Source: Clostridiales bacterium (GTDB taxonomy: Bacteria; Bacillota; Clostridia; Christensenellales; Aristaeellaceae). Taken from it: a stretch of 64,000 bases of DNA. The notes under the pieces are model-generated. The model had not been told where the DNA came from and did not search any database. It saw nothing but the letters and a program-made list of their open reading frames with translations. The DNA lies in assembly GCA_015056055.1 (NCBI GenBank), contig SVHC01000007.1, positions 1-64,000 on the forward strand, given 5' to 3'. Position 1 is the stretch's first letter, and the number at the start of each line of letters is the position of its first letter. Shown here piece by piece: positions 50,525 to 59,896 of the stretch. A program made the translations under genes and the position numbers.

Positions 50525-52066
50525 ATGACTGCAATCATTGCTGTGATTGTCGGCGTGGTTGCGTTGGTTGTAGGTTTGTTGAGTGGTTATCTCTATCGCA
50601 AAAATGTGATGGAAAAGAAAATTGGCCATACCGAAGAGTATGTGCAGAATCTGCTGAATGATGCGACGAGAAAGGCTGAGGATAAGAAAAAAGAGGCCAT
50701 TCTCGAGGCTAAAGAAGAGATTATTCGTTTGAAGTCTGAACTTGACAAAGAAGTTCGCGACCGCCGCAACGAAGTTCAGCGGCAGGAACGCAGAATCAAC
50801 CAGCGCGAAGAAGCGTATGACAAAAAATTCCTGAGCCTTGAATCCCGTGAAGAATCTCTGAACGAGAAATTCAAGGAAGCCCAGCGCATTGAAGACGAAG
50901 CCCGTGCCATGCACGACAGCCAGCAGGCAGAGCTTGAGCGCATTTCCAACATGACCATGGAAGAAGCGCGCCAGATGCTCATCGCCCGCATCCAGAAGGA
51001 CGCTTTCCACGACGCAGCCGTTACCGTTCGCGAAATCGAACAGCGCGCCAAGGACGAAGGCGAAAAGAAGGCCCGCAACATTATCGCAGGCGCAATCCAG
51101 AGATGCGCTGCCGACCATGTTGCCGAAATGACTGTTTCCGTTGTGGCTCTGCCCAATGACGACATGAAGGGCCGCATCATCGGCCGAGAGGGCCGCAACA
51201 TCCGCACCCTTGAAACTGCAACCGGCGTTGATCTCATTATTGACGATACGCCCGAAGCCGTTATCATTTCCGGATTTGATCCGGTTCGCCGTGAAGTTGC
51301 CCGCATTGCGCTGGAAAAACTCATCACCGACGGACGTATCCATCCGGCACGCATCGAGGAAATGGTCGAAAAGGCCAAGCGCGAGGTCGACAATCAGATC
51401 CGCGAGGCCGGCGAACAGGCTGTTTTCGAGACGAATATGTACGGCGTTCATCAGGAACTGGTTCGCCTCCTGGGCCGCATGCGCTACCGTACCAGTTACG
51501 GTCAGAACGTGCTCAGGCACTCCATCGAGGTTTCCCACCTCGCAGGCATTATGGCTGCAGAGCTGGGCGCAGACGTACAGCTTGCCAAGCGTGCAGGTCT
51601 TCTGCATGACATCGGTAAGGCTATCGACCATGAGGTCGAAGGCACGCACGTTACCATCGGCGCTGACCTGTGCAAGAAGTTCCATGAGAGCGAAGAAGTT
51701 ATCCATTGCATCATGGCTCACCACAACGATGTGGAAGCTCAGACGATCGAGGCTGTGCTCGTTCAGGCTGCTGACGCGATCTCCGCTGCACGCCCCGGCG
51801 CACGCCGCGAATCTATTGAAAACTACATCAAGCGCCTTGAAAAGCTGGAAGAAATCGCTAACTCCTTCGAGGGCGTTGAGACTTCCTTCGCTATCCAGTC
51901 CGGCCGCGAGGTTCGCATCATGGTAAGACCCGAAGATGTGAACGACGCAGGTACCCTGATCCTCGCCCGCGAAATCGTAAAGCGAATCGAGCAGGAAATG
52001 GAATACCCCGGCCAGATCAAGGTCAATGTTATCCGCGAAACCCGCTCCGTCGAGTACGCGAAGTAA
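50525..52066 (+). CDS. rny: Ribonuclease Y
   Basis: 513 residues from the ATG at 50525 (GGGAGGAG upstream). An N-terminal membrane anchor (residues 3-23), a long charged coiled coil (about 30-200), a KH RNA-binding domain ([15 protein letters not shown], about 215-229) and an HD domain ([10 protein letters not shown], then [10 protein letters not shown], about 350-380). It is the main endonuclease starting mRNA decay in many Bacillota. A single-gene unit ended by a strong terminator. Confidence 0.96.
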   Translation: MTAIIAVIVGVVALVVGLLSGYLYRKNVMEKKIGHTEEYVQNLLNDATRKAEDKKKEAILEAKEEIIRLKSELDKEVRDRRNEVQRQERRINQREEAYDKKFLSLESREESLNEKFKEAQRIEDEARAMHDSQQAELERISNMTMEEARQMLIARIQKDAFHDAAVTVREIEQRAKDEGEKKARNIIAGAIQRCAADHVAEMTVSVVALPNDDMKGRIIGREGRNIRTLETATGVDLIIDDTPEAVIISGFDPVRREVARIALEKLITDGRIHPARIEEMVEKAKREVDNQIREAGEQAVFETNMYGVHQELVRLLGRMRYRTSYGQNVLRHSIEVSHLAGIMAAELGADVQLAKRAGLLHDIGKAIDHEVEGTHVTIGADLCKKFHESEEVIHCIMAHHNDVEAQTIEAVLVQAADAISAARPGARRESIENYIKRLEKLEEIANSFEGVETSFAIQSGREVRIMVRPEDVNDAGTLILAREIVKRIEQEMEYPGQIKVNVIRETRSVEYAK

Positions 52067-52075
52067 GAAAATGGC

Positions 52076-52111
52076 AGTCCCCCTTGCACGAATGGCGAGG
52101 GGGACTTTTTT
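52076..52111 (+). terminator. Terminator of rny
   Basis: AGTCCCCCTTG pairs with CGAGGGGGACT, followed by TTTTTT. Confidence 0.9.
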
Positions 52112-52161
52112 GATTTGGATACCAAGAATAGCGGACGGACACCTCATCCGTCTCCATTTGC

Positions 52162-52370
52162 TTTTCAAAAAACTAATAGTAGGATTAGAAAAAAACACAT
52201 TCAAATCCGCAGCGGTGGCATGTACACCGCGAGGAGCGTATTTTTTCGCAGAAGAGCCTGCGAAGCGGAGAAAAAATCGCTTCCTTGCAGATTTTACGCC
52301 CGAAATCTGGAGGATTTCAGTAAAATCTGGTGGGGGTGGTAGTGGCGGGGGAGATTGCTTCCCCGCCACT
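52162..52370 (+). repeat. R1-E, structured repeat
   Basis: Left part TTTTCAAAAAAC...GGATTAGA matches R1-B over about 40 bp more than other copies. GCGGTG / CACCGC hairpin, CAGATTTTAC / GTAAAATCTG stem enclosing GAAATCT / GGATTTC, and GGCGGGGGAG / CTTCCCCGCC hairpin. The right AGTCTG hairpin is missing; the element ends next to the stop of the GH36 gene, and no flanking duplication is seen. Confidence 0.85.
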
Positions 52371-52383
52371 AAGAGGCGAAGAC

Positions 52384-54522
52384 TTAGATTGCCTCGTAAA
52401 TCACCAGTTCGGAGGACATGGAGGCGGGGACCTTAACGGTGAGACCGTTCATATACATATCTGCGCCGGTCTTTTCGAAGGAGCAGCCGAGATTATCGAG
52501 GGTTACCTTGTAGGTCTTCGACGGGTCGACGCCCTTGAGGGTGAAATGGAATTCGCTGTTTTTGCTTTCGGCAAGGGTGAACACACCGAAGATACCGCGA
52601 TCGGAATCCTGAGAAGAAAGCTCAAGCATGCAATAGCCCTGTTTGATGCATTCCTCGGTATCGGGGGTGTGATGGAAGATTTTCGAGGTGGGCAGGAACG
52701 GACGGATGAATTCCTTATAAAGCTTGACGCTGTGCTTGATGAATTCCATCTGCACGGGGTTTGCATACGTGGTGGGACATGCGACGACGTTCAGGGACAT
52801 ATGACCGAACATGGTATTGCGCATGTGGGCGTCAAAGCTGCCATATTCATGGCATCCCATGCCGGCAAACAGACGGTCTACCCTCTCCGGCGGCAGAGCC
52901 ATGGTCATGCCGTTGGTGATGAGGACGGAACGGGGATTGCGCTGCCAGTCGGCGACCCAGGTGTGATTGAATGCCTTCATCTGGGCATAGTCGGTGCGTC
53001 CGCCGCCGCCCGCGCAGTTTTCGAAAATTACGTTCGGGAAGCGCTTTTTGAGGTTCATGTACATCTTGTTGGCTGCCATGAACTGACGAACGCCGGTATA
53101 TTCGTTGATGCCGCCTGCATGGGGCTTGAAGAAGTGATAATCCTTGGCGTCGATGTTGAAGTCGATGCGCAGAAGATCAAGCTTGTATTCCTCGATGATG
53201 CGGGCAAGTTCATCTTCCGCCCACTTGGCAGCTTCGGGATTGGTGAAATCAAAAAGCGCCGTGGACTGCTTGCCATAGACGTTGTTCAGACGCCATTCGG
53301 GGTGCTCATTGTAAGCCGGGCAGAATTTGCCCAGACGCTCGATTTCCACCCAAAGGGCGAATTTCATGCCGCGTTCGTGGCAGTAGTCCGAAAGCTCGGA
53401 AATGCCGTTCGGATAGCGATCCGGATTGGGAACGTTCATGCCGTTGAAGTTGTACCAGTCGATCTGGGGCGTGGGCGGAGTTTCCCAGCCGGCATCAATG
53501 ATAAAGATTTCGCCGCCCATTTCCTTGAACTGGTCGATGTAGATCTTGGAGGTTTCCACGCTCATATCGTGCTCGGCACCCATACCTGCACCGATGAGGC
53601 AGGCGGAACCATCGGCTTCGGGAACGTTGAGAACGGACTTTCTGGCATGGGCGTGCATTTCGTTGACCGCCATGTCGATATCGCCGCAGACAATGCCCAT
53701 ATGTACTTCGGGCGTGGCGAAGGTTTCCTTCGCATTCAGAATCAGAAGCGGATTGTGACCGGTGATTTCTGCCTTGAAGGAAAGCGCGGAAACGCCGCAT
53801 TCCGGCTTGGCATCGAGGTCCACGGTGAAACGGCAGCCGCCGGAATGGGCAATCTGGCAGAACCACATATTGCCGGTGACATTGTTTCGCAGGAAAATCA
53901 GCGGATGGCGGTGCTTTGCGCGGTTGAAACGGGTGTCAATGCTGAGCGTATCCGGGCGTAGGGGCTGCCAGGAGTAATCGCCTTCCTTGCACCAGGTGTC
54001 ATCGTGGCAGTAGCTGATGGAGTAGAGCTTTTCCACATCATCGGTGCGGGTTACGACCGGACGGTCCAGAATTTCAATGCCGCCTGCCATGGGATTCATG
54101 CGGCTGATATTGAGCGGCGCATCGGAAAGGTTTTCGATTTCCAGCCAGCGGGTGAACATGGCCGTGCCGTCAAGAAGCGTGTGAACGCGGATGATGACAG
54201 GGGCAATTTCACTTTCCAGAACGATGACGGAATGGATGTTTTCTTCGGTTTTTTCCGTGGTGAAGTCGGCAAGCTTCAGCGCATAATCGATGCAGGCACC
54301 GTTTACTTCCAGATTGAAGGCGAACGGCTCGGCAAATTCACGGGGATTCAGGCGGGTTGCGCAGTTCGTGAGAACGTTCAGGGGATAGCCCGCTGCGTTG
54401 TAACCCTGCGCGACAAATGCGCCGCCAATCAGGGCTTCTTCATAAACAGCCATACCCGTGCGGTAGCAGAAAACCGGGTTTTCACCCGGCTGATAGTATA
54501 CGTCAAAATAATTGTGGTTCAT
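52384..54522 (-). CDS. GH36-type alpha-galactosidase
   Basis: 712 residues, AAGGAGG upstream. An N-terminal beta-sandwich (about 1-300) is followed by the catalytic barrel: IIDAGWE (about 341), FALWVEIERLGK (about 388), nucleophile Asp454 in LLRIDFN, ENCAGGGGRTD, and acid/base Asp525 in TWVADWQR. A C-terminal beta domain follows. It removes alpha-linked galactose (or GalNAc in some subfamilies) from oligosaccharides in the cytoplasm; no signal peptide. ADWQ in place of the more common SDN/SDW at the acid/base suggests a less-studied subfamily. Confidence 0.9.
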   Translation of the reverse strand: MNHNYFDVYYQPGENPVFCYRTGMAVYEEALIGGAFVAQGYNAAGYPLNVLTNCATRLNPREFAEPFAFNLEVNGACIDYALKLADFTTEKTEENIHSVIVLESEIAPVIIRVHTLLDGTAMFTRWLEIENLSDAPLNISRMNPMAGGIEILDRPVVTRTDDVEKLYSISYCHDDTWCKEGDYSWQPLRPDTLSIDTRFNRAKHRHPLIFLRNNVTGNMWFCQIAHSGGCRFTVDLDAKPECGVSALSFKAEITGHNPLLILNAKETFATPEVHMGIVCGDIDMAVNEMHAHARKSVLNVPEADGSACLIGAGMGAEHDMSVETSKIYIDQFKEMGGEIFIIDAGWETPPTPQIDWYNFNGMNVPNPDRYPNGISELSDYCHERGMKFALWVEIERLGKFCPAYNEHPEWRLNNVYGKQSTALFDFTNPEAAKWAEDELARIIEEYKLDLLRIDFNIDAKDYHFFKPHAGGINEYTGVRQFMAANKMYMNLKKRFPNVIFENCAGGGGRTDYAQMKAFNHTWVADWQRNPRSVLITNGMTMALPPERVDRLFAGMGCHEYGSFDAHMRNTMFGHMSLNVVACPTTYANPVQMEFIKHSVKLYKEFIRPFLPTSKIFHHTPDTEECIKQGYCMLELSSQDSDRGIFGVFTLAESKNSEFHFTLKGVDPSKTYKVTLDNLGCSFEKTGADMYMNGLTVKVPASMSSELVIYEAI

Positions 54523-54559
54523 TGCTAGACCTCCTTAGATGCAATATGCATAGTTTATA

Positions 54560-55720
54560 TTATAATTCTGTACCTTTTTCAAGAATATCGAGATATTCTT
54601 GAAAATAGTATTCCTTATATCTCAATTTATCAGGGGTTACATCTGTAAGGATACCTGTCTTGCAGAATAGATCAATGAGAGTGCCGGCTGTTGGAGAAGA
54701 GATATCAAGATACTCAGCAACTTCTTTACGATTAACAATAGGCTTTTCAAAGATATAATCCAACAACTTTTGGCAGTGATTGTTTGTTCCTTCGATACTG
54801 TAGAGCTTTTGAGCATAAGAATCTTTTAGCGAAATAATTGCCTTTGCAGAATTAGTTGCTTCATCAGAAACAAAAGCAATACCCTTTAAGAAAAATTTGA
54901 TCCAGTTTTCCCAGTCACCATGAAGGCGGACATTCATAAGCCTTTCATAGTATTCGCTTCGATTCTGTTTAAAATAGTAACTCAGATACAGAAGAGGCTT
55001 AGAAAGAATTTCCTGCTGACAAAGCCAGAATGTGATTAAGAGTCGCCCTACTCGCCCATTACCGTCAAGAAAAGGATGAATTGTCTCGAATTGCGCATGG
55101 ATCATTGCGATTTTGATAAGTGCCGGAATAAAGTCATCCTTGTAAAAAAATGATTCCAAGTCGCCCATAGCATTCAACATTTCATCTGCTGGAGGAGGTA
55201 CAAATGTGGCTGTAGCCAGCGTACATCCAGGGGTACCAATCCAATTCTGAGTTTTTCTGAATTCGCCGGGATTTTTATCGAAACCGCGGACTCCTTTTAG
55301 CAGTATTTCGTGAATTTCGCGAATAAGGCGCAGGCTAAGAGGCAGATGTTCAAGACGGTCAAGTCCCCAATTCATTGCATGAACATAATTTACGACATCC
55401 TCGACCCCGTCTTTGCGAGGTTCTGACTTCCCTTTATCAGGCGTATTTAGAACATCAACAAGTGAAGCTTGTGTACCTTCAATTTGAGAACTTAGAATAG
55501 CTTCTTTTTTTACATACATAGCAAGAAATAAATCAGGATTGGGTAATACCTGAATGATTCCATCAAGCCGTCCAAGTTTTCTGTCTGCGATGGAAAGGAG
55601 ACTTTGCATTTCGGCATCCATATGAATGGGTGGATCGGGAGGTAAAGTTTTAGGTAAGAACGCAGAATAACCAGTCAGCGTTCGAACAACAGTACCGGAT
55701 CTGGATGATGTTACGTTCAT
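54560..55720 (-). CDS. Fic domain protein with built-in inhibitory helix (class II)
   Basis: 386 residues. The core motif HPFLDGNGRVGR is complete (His215 to Arg226), so AMPylation activity is likely. An inhibitory helix motif SSQIEG (Ser77, Glu81, Gly82) precedes it, the class II arrangement. The N-terminus matches the Fic/DOC N domain (FLPKTLPPDPPI). The C-terminal 110 residues contain a winged-helix-like segment (VNRKEVAEYLDISSPTAGTLIDLFCKTGIL) that may bind DNA. The gene is clearly richer in A and T than its neighbours, suggesting horizontal gain. GGAGG lies upstream of the ATG. Confidence 0.93.
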   Translation of the reverse strand: MNVTSSRSGTVVRTLTGYSAFLPKTLPPDPPIHMDAEMQSLLSIADRKLGRLDGIIQVLPNPDLFLAMYVKKEAILSSQIEGTQASLVDVLNTPDKGKSEPRKDGVEDVVNYVHAMNWGLDRLEHLPLSLRLIREIHEILLKGVRGFDKNPGEFRKTQNWIGTPGCTLATATFVPPPADEMLNAMGDLESFFYKDDFIPALIKIAMIHAQFETIHPFLDGNGRVGRLLITFWLCQQEILSKPLLYLSYYFKQNRSEYYERLMNVRLHGDWENWIKFFLKGIAFVSDEATNSAKAIISLKDSYAQKLYSIEGTNNHCQKLLDYIFEKPIVNRKEVAEYLDISSPTAGTLIDLFCKTGILTDVTPDKLRYKEYYFQEYLDILEKGTEL

Positions 55721-56113
55721 GGCATATCCTCCTATGATGGGATTTTAAAGAAAAATGGCAGCGAAAATTTTTGTTAGATTCACAGTGATAGCTATAAATA
55801 AAATTTATTTATCTTAGAAACTAGGATACTACATTTAAAGAAAATAAGCAAGAAATATTTTTTCTTAAATGGAAAGTATGCGGTGGCATCTGATGTAAAT
55901 TCGTTTGCTACACTAAATTGCAATATCAAACAGGACATTCTGAAAAATCTCCAGAGGAGAAGCAAAGTTAAAAAATTTTCTGAGCAAACGGTACAGAAAT
56001 ATGTATATCCGCTGTCTTCGTGATTTTGTGAAGCAAAAGACGACGAGAAAATGAAATTTTAGCAGAATAAAGTATTGAACCCCCGGCCTATTGCAGGTCG
56101 GGGGTTCAATGTA
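55721..56113. other. AT-rich gap upstream of fic gene
   Basis: About 390 bp of AT-rich DNA with no credible reading frame on either strand. It must hold the fic promoter near 55740-55850. The AT richness matches the fic gene, so both may have arrived together. A hairpin at 56074-56109 ends the methyltransferase gene. Confidence 0.55.
56074..56109 (-). terminator. Hairpin downstream of methyltransferase gene
   Basis: TTGAACCCCCGgcCC pairs with GGtCGGGGGTTCAA. A strong stem without a good T tract; probable terminator of the heparinase-methyltransferase unit. Confidence 0.6.
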
Positions 56114-57316
56114 TTATTCTTCCAGCCGGAAATACAGCTGACGGGCGGAAGTATCGCTGATGCGGATGGCGGGAATGCCCATGCGGATGGGAAAATGGAG
56201 CGTGAAGGTAAGCTTTCCTTTTTTCTGAGAAGTGCGCATTTCGGAGGTCATGGACTGGAAGGCTCCGTCGATATAGTAGCCTGCAGCCCAGGAATCGATT
56301 TTATCAAGACCGCCTTCAAAATCATTGATATGGAAAACATAATCGGCGATGCCCATGACGAATTCGGCCTTGCACCAGGCGGAATCGGAAGAAGCGGCGG
56401 AGTAGAAAACGGCCGGATTGTCCGCAAGGGTGCGCATGGAGGCATGCATGGCAGTGGTGCTCTTGTCCACACCGAGATAGCGCCTGCCAAGGCGGCTGGC
56501 TGCCGCGGGCATGGATGCGCTTCCGCAGAAGAGGTCTACTACGAGGTCGCCTTCGCGGGAGGCACACTTGACAATACGCTCCATAAGGGCGCCGGGCTTC
56601 TGACTGTCATACCCGGTGCGACGCGGGTCGCGCTGCTGAATGTGGCTGACATCGTCCCATACGTCGCTGGGCGGGACGGGTTCATCATCGTAATAGGTAT
56701 AGACCTTGCCCGCCGTGCGAACGGAGCGATAGACGCGGCCATCCGAATCGACATGGCGCTTGAGATGATTATCGCGTGCGCCGCGCGGAGCGGAAACGGA
56801 TTCGGAATCGAAGAAAAGCTTCGAGGATTTGCGATAGAAGAAGATATTGTCGTGCTTGCGGCTGAAATGGCGGCGGGAACGTCCGCCGGTCTGATACACC
56901 CAGATGATTTCATTGACGAAATTGCGTTCGCCGAAGATTTCATCCAGCAGGATGCGCAGATGCGCGCTGCGGTGCCAGTCGCAATGAACAAAGATCGAAC
57001 CGGTCGGGGAAAGCAATTCATGCGCAAGCGAAATGGCAGAGCGCATCATGGCAAGATATTCGTCAAGCGGCAGGTCATCGTCATAGGCAGGGAGCGTGAC
57101 GGAGGCGTTGCCGCTTTTCCAGTCCCCTTCGCCCTGCTTCATGCGCATGACAAAGTGATCGCCCGTGCCGAAGGGCGGGTCCATATAAACGAGCTGAACC
57201 TTGCCCGCGTATTCCGCAATCAGAAAATCGCGGATGGATTCCAATTCCGAGCAGTAAATGCGCCCGGGTGCGCCGTTGCCGGCCTGTTCTTCGCGCTCAG
57301 GATAAAACTGTATCAT
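56114..57316 (-). CDS. Orphan DNA methyltransferase (N4/N6 amino type)
   Basis: 400 residues. Catalytic motif IV DPPFGTGDHF (Asp46) near the N-terminus and SAM motif I VVDLFCGSASMPAAA near residue 265, the beta-class order. HDNIFFYRKS and YDSQKPGALMERIV are further family blocks. It methylates adenine or cytosine amino groups at an unknown site. About 95 residues after the methyltransferase core have no motif that I recognise (FRISDTSARQLYFRLEE at the end). No restriction gene is adjacent, so it is an orphan enzyme. It starts three bases after the heparinase-like gene. Confidence 0.87.
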   Translation of the reverse strand: MIQFYPEREEQAGNGAPGRIYCSELESIRDFLIAEYAGKVQLVYMDPPFGTGDHFVMRMKQGEGDWKSGNASVTLPAYDDDLPLDEYLAMMRSAISLAHELLSPTGSIFVHCDWHRSAHLRILLDEIFGERNFVNEIIWVYQTGGRSRRHFSRKHDNIFFYRKSSKLFFDSESVSAPRGARDNHLKRHVDSDGRVYRSVRTAGKVYTYYDDEPVPPSDVWDDVSHIQQRDPRRTGYDSQKPGALMERIVKCASREGDLVVDLFCGSASMPAAASRLGRRYLGVDKSTTAMHASMRTLADNPAVFYSAASSDSAWCKAEFVMGIADYVFHINDFEGGLDKIDSWAAGYYIDGAFQSMTSEMRTSQKKGKLTFTLHFPIRMGIPAIRISDTSARQLYFRLEE

Positions 57317-57319
57317 GCT

Positions 57320-58948
57320 TTAATTCTCCACCGGTCGAATGATAAAGGTTGCATTGCCGCTGCGGACAGGTCTGTCAATGGAAAGATTGATGCGCCATGC
57401 GGAGCCGAGATTTTCCACCGAGGGGACAAGACCGCGCTCCCATTCCAGAACCAGCTCGCCGATGACGGCGTAGGTTTCTTCAAGGGAAGGCATTTCGGGC
57501 GTGATGAAATGGAATTCGATATTGTGCTTTTCGCGCGCAAAGCCGAACATTTCGATAATGCGCACTTCGCACCGGTCAAAGGGAAGCATGACGGTGCGCT
57601 GCCAGGTTTCAAGACCGAGCCGATCGGGATAGGATTCCGCGATATCGGCGCTGAGATAGTGCGCGTCATGCCGGATTTGCGATTCCAGGAAAGCGATTTT
57701 TCCGCCGGGAAGCTGCCCCTGCGAATCAATCGAAGGGAGATTGTGCGCCCCGGTGGAGTGATGGCCGCTGCCCAGATCGAAAAAGACGGGACGCCCACGG
57801 AAAAACAAAGAAAGATCGCCTGCATCGCAATGGATGCTGGACGGGTCCCCGGCGTGGATGGCTGCGGTAAAGCGCTCCACCCGCGCGACGGCAAGCGACG
57901 AGCCTGCCGGCGAACCGGAAGGCAGCGAGCCGGGACGAAGGGATTCGCGATCAATATCCGCTTCGTACATGGCGGAAAGAACGCGGCCGGTCATATTTTC
58001 AGGATGGGAAAGCGGCGCTTCCATGCGGAAAAGCTTTGCACCCAGTGCGCGGAGCTGATCATTCCCCGTGCCGCGGCCAAAGCGATAAAGAGCTGCGCCG
58101 GAAGGAGAGGACTGCATGCTGCGCTCGCCCGGATTGACCCACCAGTTGCCGGCAAGATTCGCATGCAGCGGCATGGTGGAAAAGGAACGGAGCATGCGCC
58201 TGAGATCAATTTCATTGCCGGTGGCAAAGTACAGGATGGTCAGCGCATCCATAAAATGCCCGCCGGCTTCCTGCCAGATATCAATGGACGGGGAATACAG
58301 GCGGCCTATGCCCTCCTCCATCCAGTAAGCAAGGCGGCGAACTGCGCCCCAGCGGCGCGGAGAATCCTGCTCCGAAAGCAGAACCGCTACGAGAAGCGGC
58401 GAAAGAACCGCCGGATCTGAGGTGGGAAATTCCATATTTTTGCTGACGGGATCGCTGACACGGCGCGTGATTTCGCGGCGGATGCGCCCGTCCAGAGATG
58501 AGGACATGCGCCAGATGGGCTTATACGCAAGGCAGTTTGCCCAGGAAAGCAGCGCAGCCGTTTCGGCGGCTTCGCGTGTGTAGGGATTTTCGCGGACGGG
58601 AAGCGATTCGCCGCCGAAAAGAGCCCAGGAGCTTTCCTCACAGATGGCCCAGACAAGATCGAAAATGCGCGCGTCGTACCGGTCGGTATCGTGAACACAG
58701 GCGCACATCACAAATGCGGCGAGCATCTGGCGGCGCATTGCATAGGACTGATGATAATTCGGCGCGCCGCGGAGCATTTCCGTGGCGGTCCAGACGGGAA
58801 TGGGCAGATTGAAATACCGCTCGGCTTCACGCGTGAGCGCGTCGCGGCATGACTGCGTGATGCGCGGCCAGATTTGCGAAAAAGCGCGCTTTAAGTCGCC
58901 TTCCGGTTTCAGGTGTGCGCGGATTCTATCAAGATGCTCGGTCAGCAC
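57320..58948 (-). CDS. Heparinase II/III family polysaccharide lyase-like protein
   Basis: 542 residues from a GTG at 58948 with GGGGGGATG upstream; an ATG at 58963 is the alternative. An N-terminal alpha-helical toroid (about 1-350) and a C-terminal beta-sandwich starting at HCDAGDLSLFFRGRPVFFDLGSGHHSTGAHNLPSI, represented by GSGHHSTGAHNLPSID, the characteristic heparinase II/III block. It may cleave uronic-acid glycans. No signal peptide, so cytoplasmic oligosaccharides are the likely substrate. First gene of a two-gene unit with the methyltransferase, an odd combination. Confidence 0.82.
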   Translation of the reverse strand: MLTEHLDRIRAHLKPEGDLKRAFSQIWPRITQSCRDALTREAERYFNLPIPVWTATEMLRGAPNYHQSYAMRRQMLAAFVMCACVHDTDRYDARIFDLVWAICEESSWALFGGESLPVRENPYTREAAETAALLSWANCLAYKPIWRMSSSLDGRIRREITRRVSDPVSKNMEFPTSDPAVLSPLLVAVLLSEQDSPRRWGAVRRLAYWMEEGIGRLYSPSIDIWQEAGGHFMDALTILYFATGNEIDLRRMLRSFSTMPLHANLAGNWWVNPGERSMQSSPSGAALYRFGRGTGNDQLRALGAKLFRMEAPLSHPENMTGRVLSAMYEADIDRESLRPGSLPSGSPAGSSLAVARVERFTAAIHAGDPSSIHCDAGDLSLFFRGRPVFFDLGSGHHSTGAHNLPSIDSQGQLPGGKIAFLESQIRHDAHYLSADIAESYPDRLGLETWQRTVMLPFDRCEVRIIEMFGFAREKHNIEFHFITPEMPSLEETYAVIGELVLEWERGLVPSVENLGSAWRINLSIDRPVRSGNATFIIRPVEN

Positions 58949-59157
58949 GGTACATCCCCCCATCCTATATCGTTAATATTACCACAATCGCGTTATTTGC
59001 GCAAGCAGGACCGTACGCGGCAGAAGAAAAGCATATCACAATTTTTGATATAGTTTGGACGTTCGGGTAGAAAAATCGGAATTGAGGGGTTTAGAATGGC
59101 CGCAGCGTGATAATCACACGCAATTCAACGGCGGATGTACCGCAGAGAGGAGAAAAA

Positions 59158-59688
59158 ATGGCAAGAAAGATTTGGGACACCGAAAGAAAGCTCCATGAGA
59201 TGGAGACGGCTGAGATTTCCCCCACGCTGGAAGAAAAATTCGACGAGATGATTCGAGGCGAATTTAAGCAGGTGTATGAGAATCGCATGAGGGAAGATGT
59301 CGAAAAACAGGCAAGACAGATTCGTGCACAGAAGAGCATCGAAACGCAGCTTGACGAGGTGAAACGCCTGTATCCGGATTTTGATCTGGCAACCGAAATG
59401 AAGAATCAGCATTTTGTGGGCTTGGTCAGGGCGGGCGTCGATTTTGTGACGGCGTACGAGGTTGCACACAAGGATGAGCTGATTACCGCCGCAATGGCCT
59501 ATGCGGCCCGAAGAGCAGCAAAGGCAGCTGCAGATAATATTCAGGCACGATCCAGACGCGCTCCCGAAAACGGCGCTTCGCCCAGAACCAGCGCCATGCC
59601 GAAAAACCGTTCCGTGGCGGATATGACCAGACAGGAACGCGATGCACTGGCAAGGCGCGCAATGAACGGCGAAAAGATTGTGCTGTAA
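59158..59688 (+). CDS. Phage capsid-assembly (scaffold-like) protein
   Basis: 176 residues from the ATG at 59158 (GAGGAG upstream). A highly charged, helical protein (EEKFDEMIRGEFKQVYENRMREDVEKQARQIRAQ) ending in a basic disordered tail. No conserved domain recognised, but size, composition and position directly before the major capsid gene fit a scaffold or head-assembly protein. It should act transiently during procapsid formation. Confidence 0.65.
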   Translation: MARKIWDTERKLHEMETAEISPTLEEKFDEMIRGEFKQVYENRMREDVEKQARQIRAQKSIETQLDEVKRLYPDFDLATEMKNQHFVGLVRAGVDFVTAYEVAHKDELITAAMAYAARRAAKAAADNIQARSRRAPENGASPRTSAMPKNRSVADMTRQERDALARRAMNGEKIVL

Positions 59689-59690
59689 TA

Positions 59691-59849
59691 GTAATCTCTG
59701 GTTGATTCGTGAGCGCCTTGGGCTTCGCCTTTTCCGCCATCTGCGGCTTGCAGGAATCTCGATTTACCTCCAGTAAACCATCGATCCCTGCAATTGCACC
59801 TGACGAAAAATTCTTTGCCCAAGTACTCCCTCATTCAACCAGCGCTTAC
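59691..59849. repeat. R4 foldback repeat, copy 3, within prophage genes
   Basis: Outer inverted repeat GTAATCtCTGGTTGA / TCAACCAGcGCTTAC. Inner GGAATCTCGA / TCGATCCC-type pairing and core hairpin TTTACctccaGTAAA. It lies between scaffold-like and capsid genes, starting one base after the stop codon of the former. Confidence 0.8.
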
Positions 59850-59896
59850 TAGGGCTGAAAAATAAAAAACGATATGGATAATCAAGGAGGAACATA

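Larger units (their letters stand above)
52067..52383. other. Convergent intergenic region with R1-E
   Basis: 317 bp between rny and the opposing GH36 gene: the rny terminator, an R3 fragment (CACCTCATCCGTC at about 52139), then R1-E to 52370. Nothing else. Confidence 0.7.
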
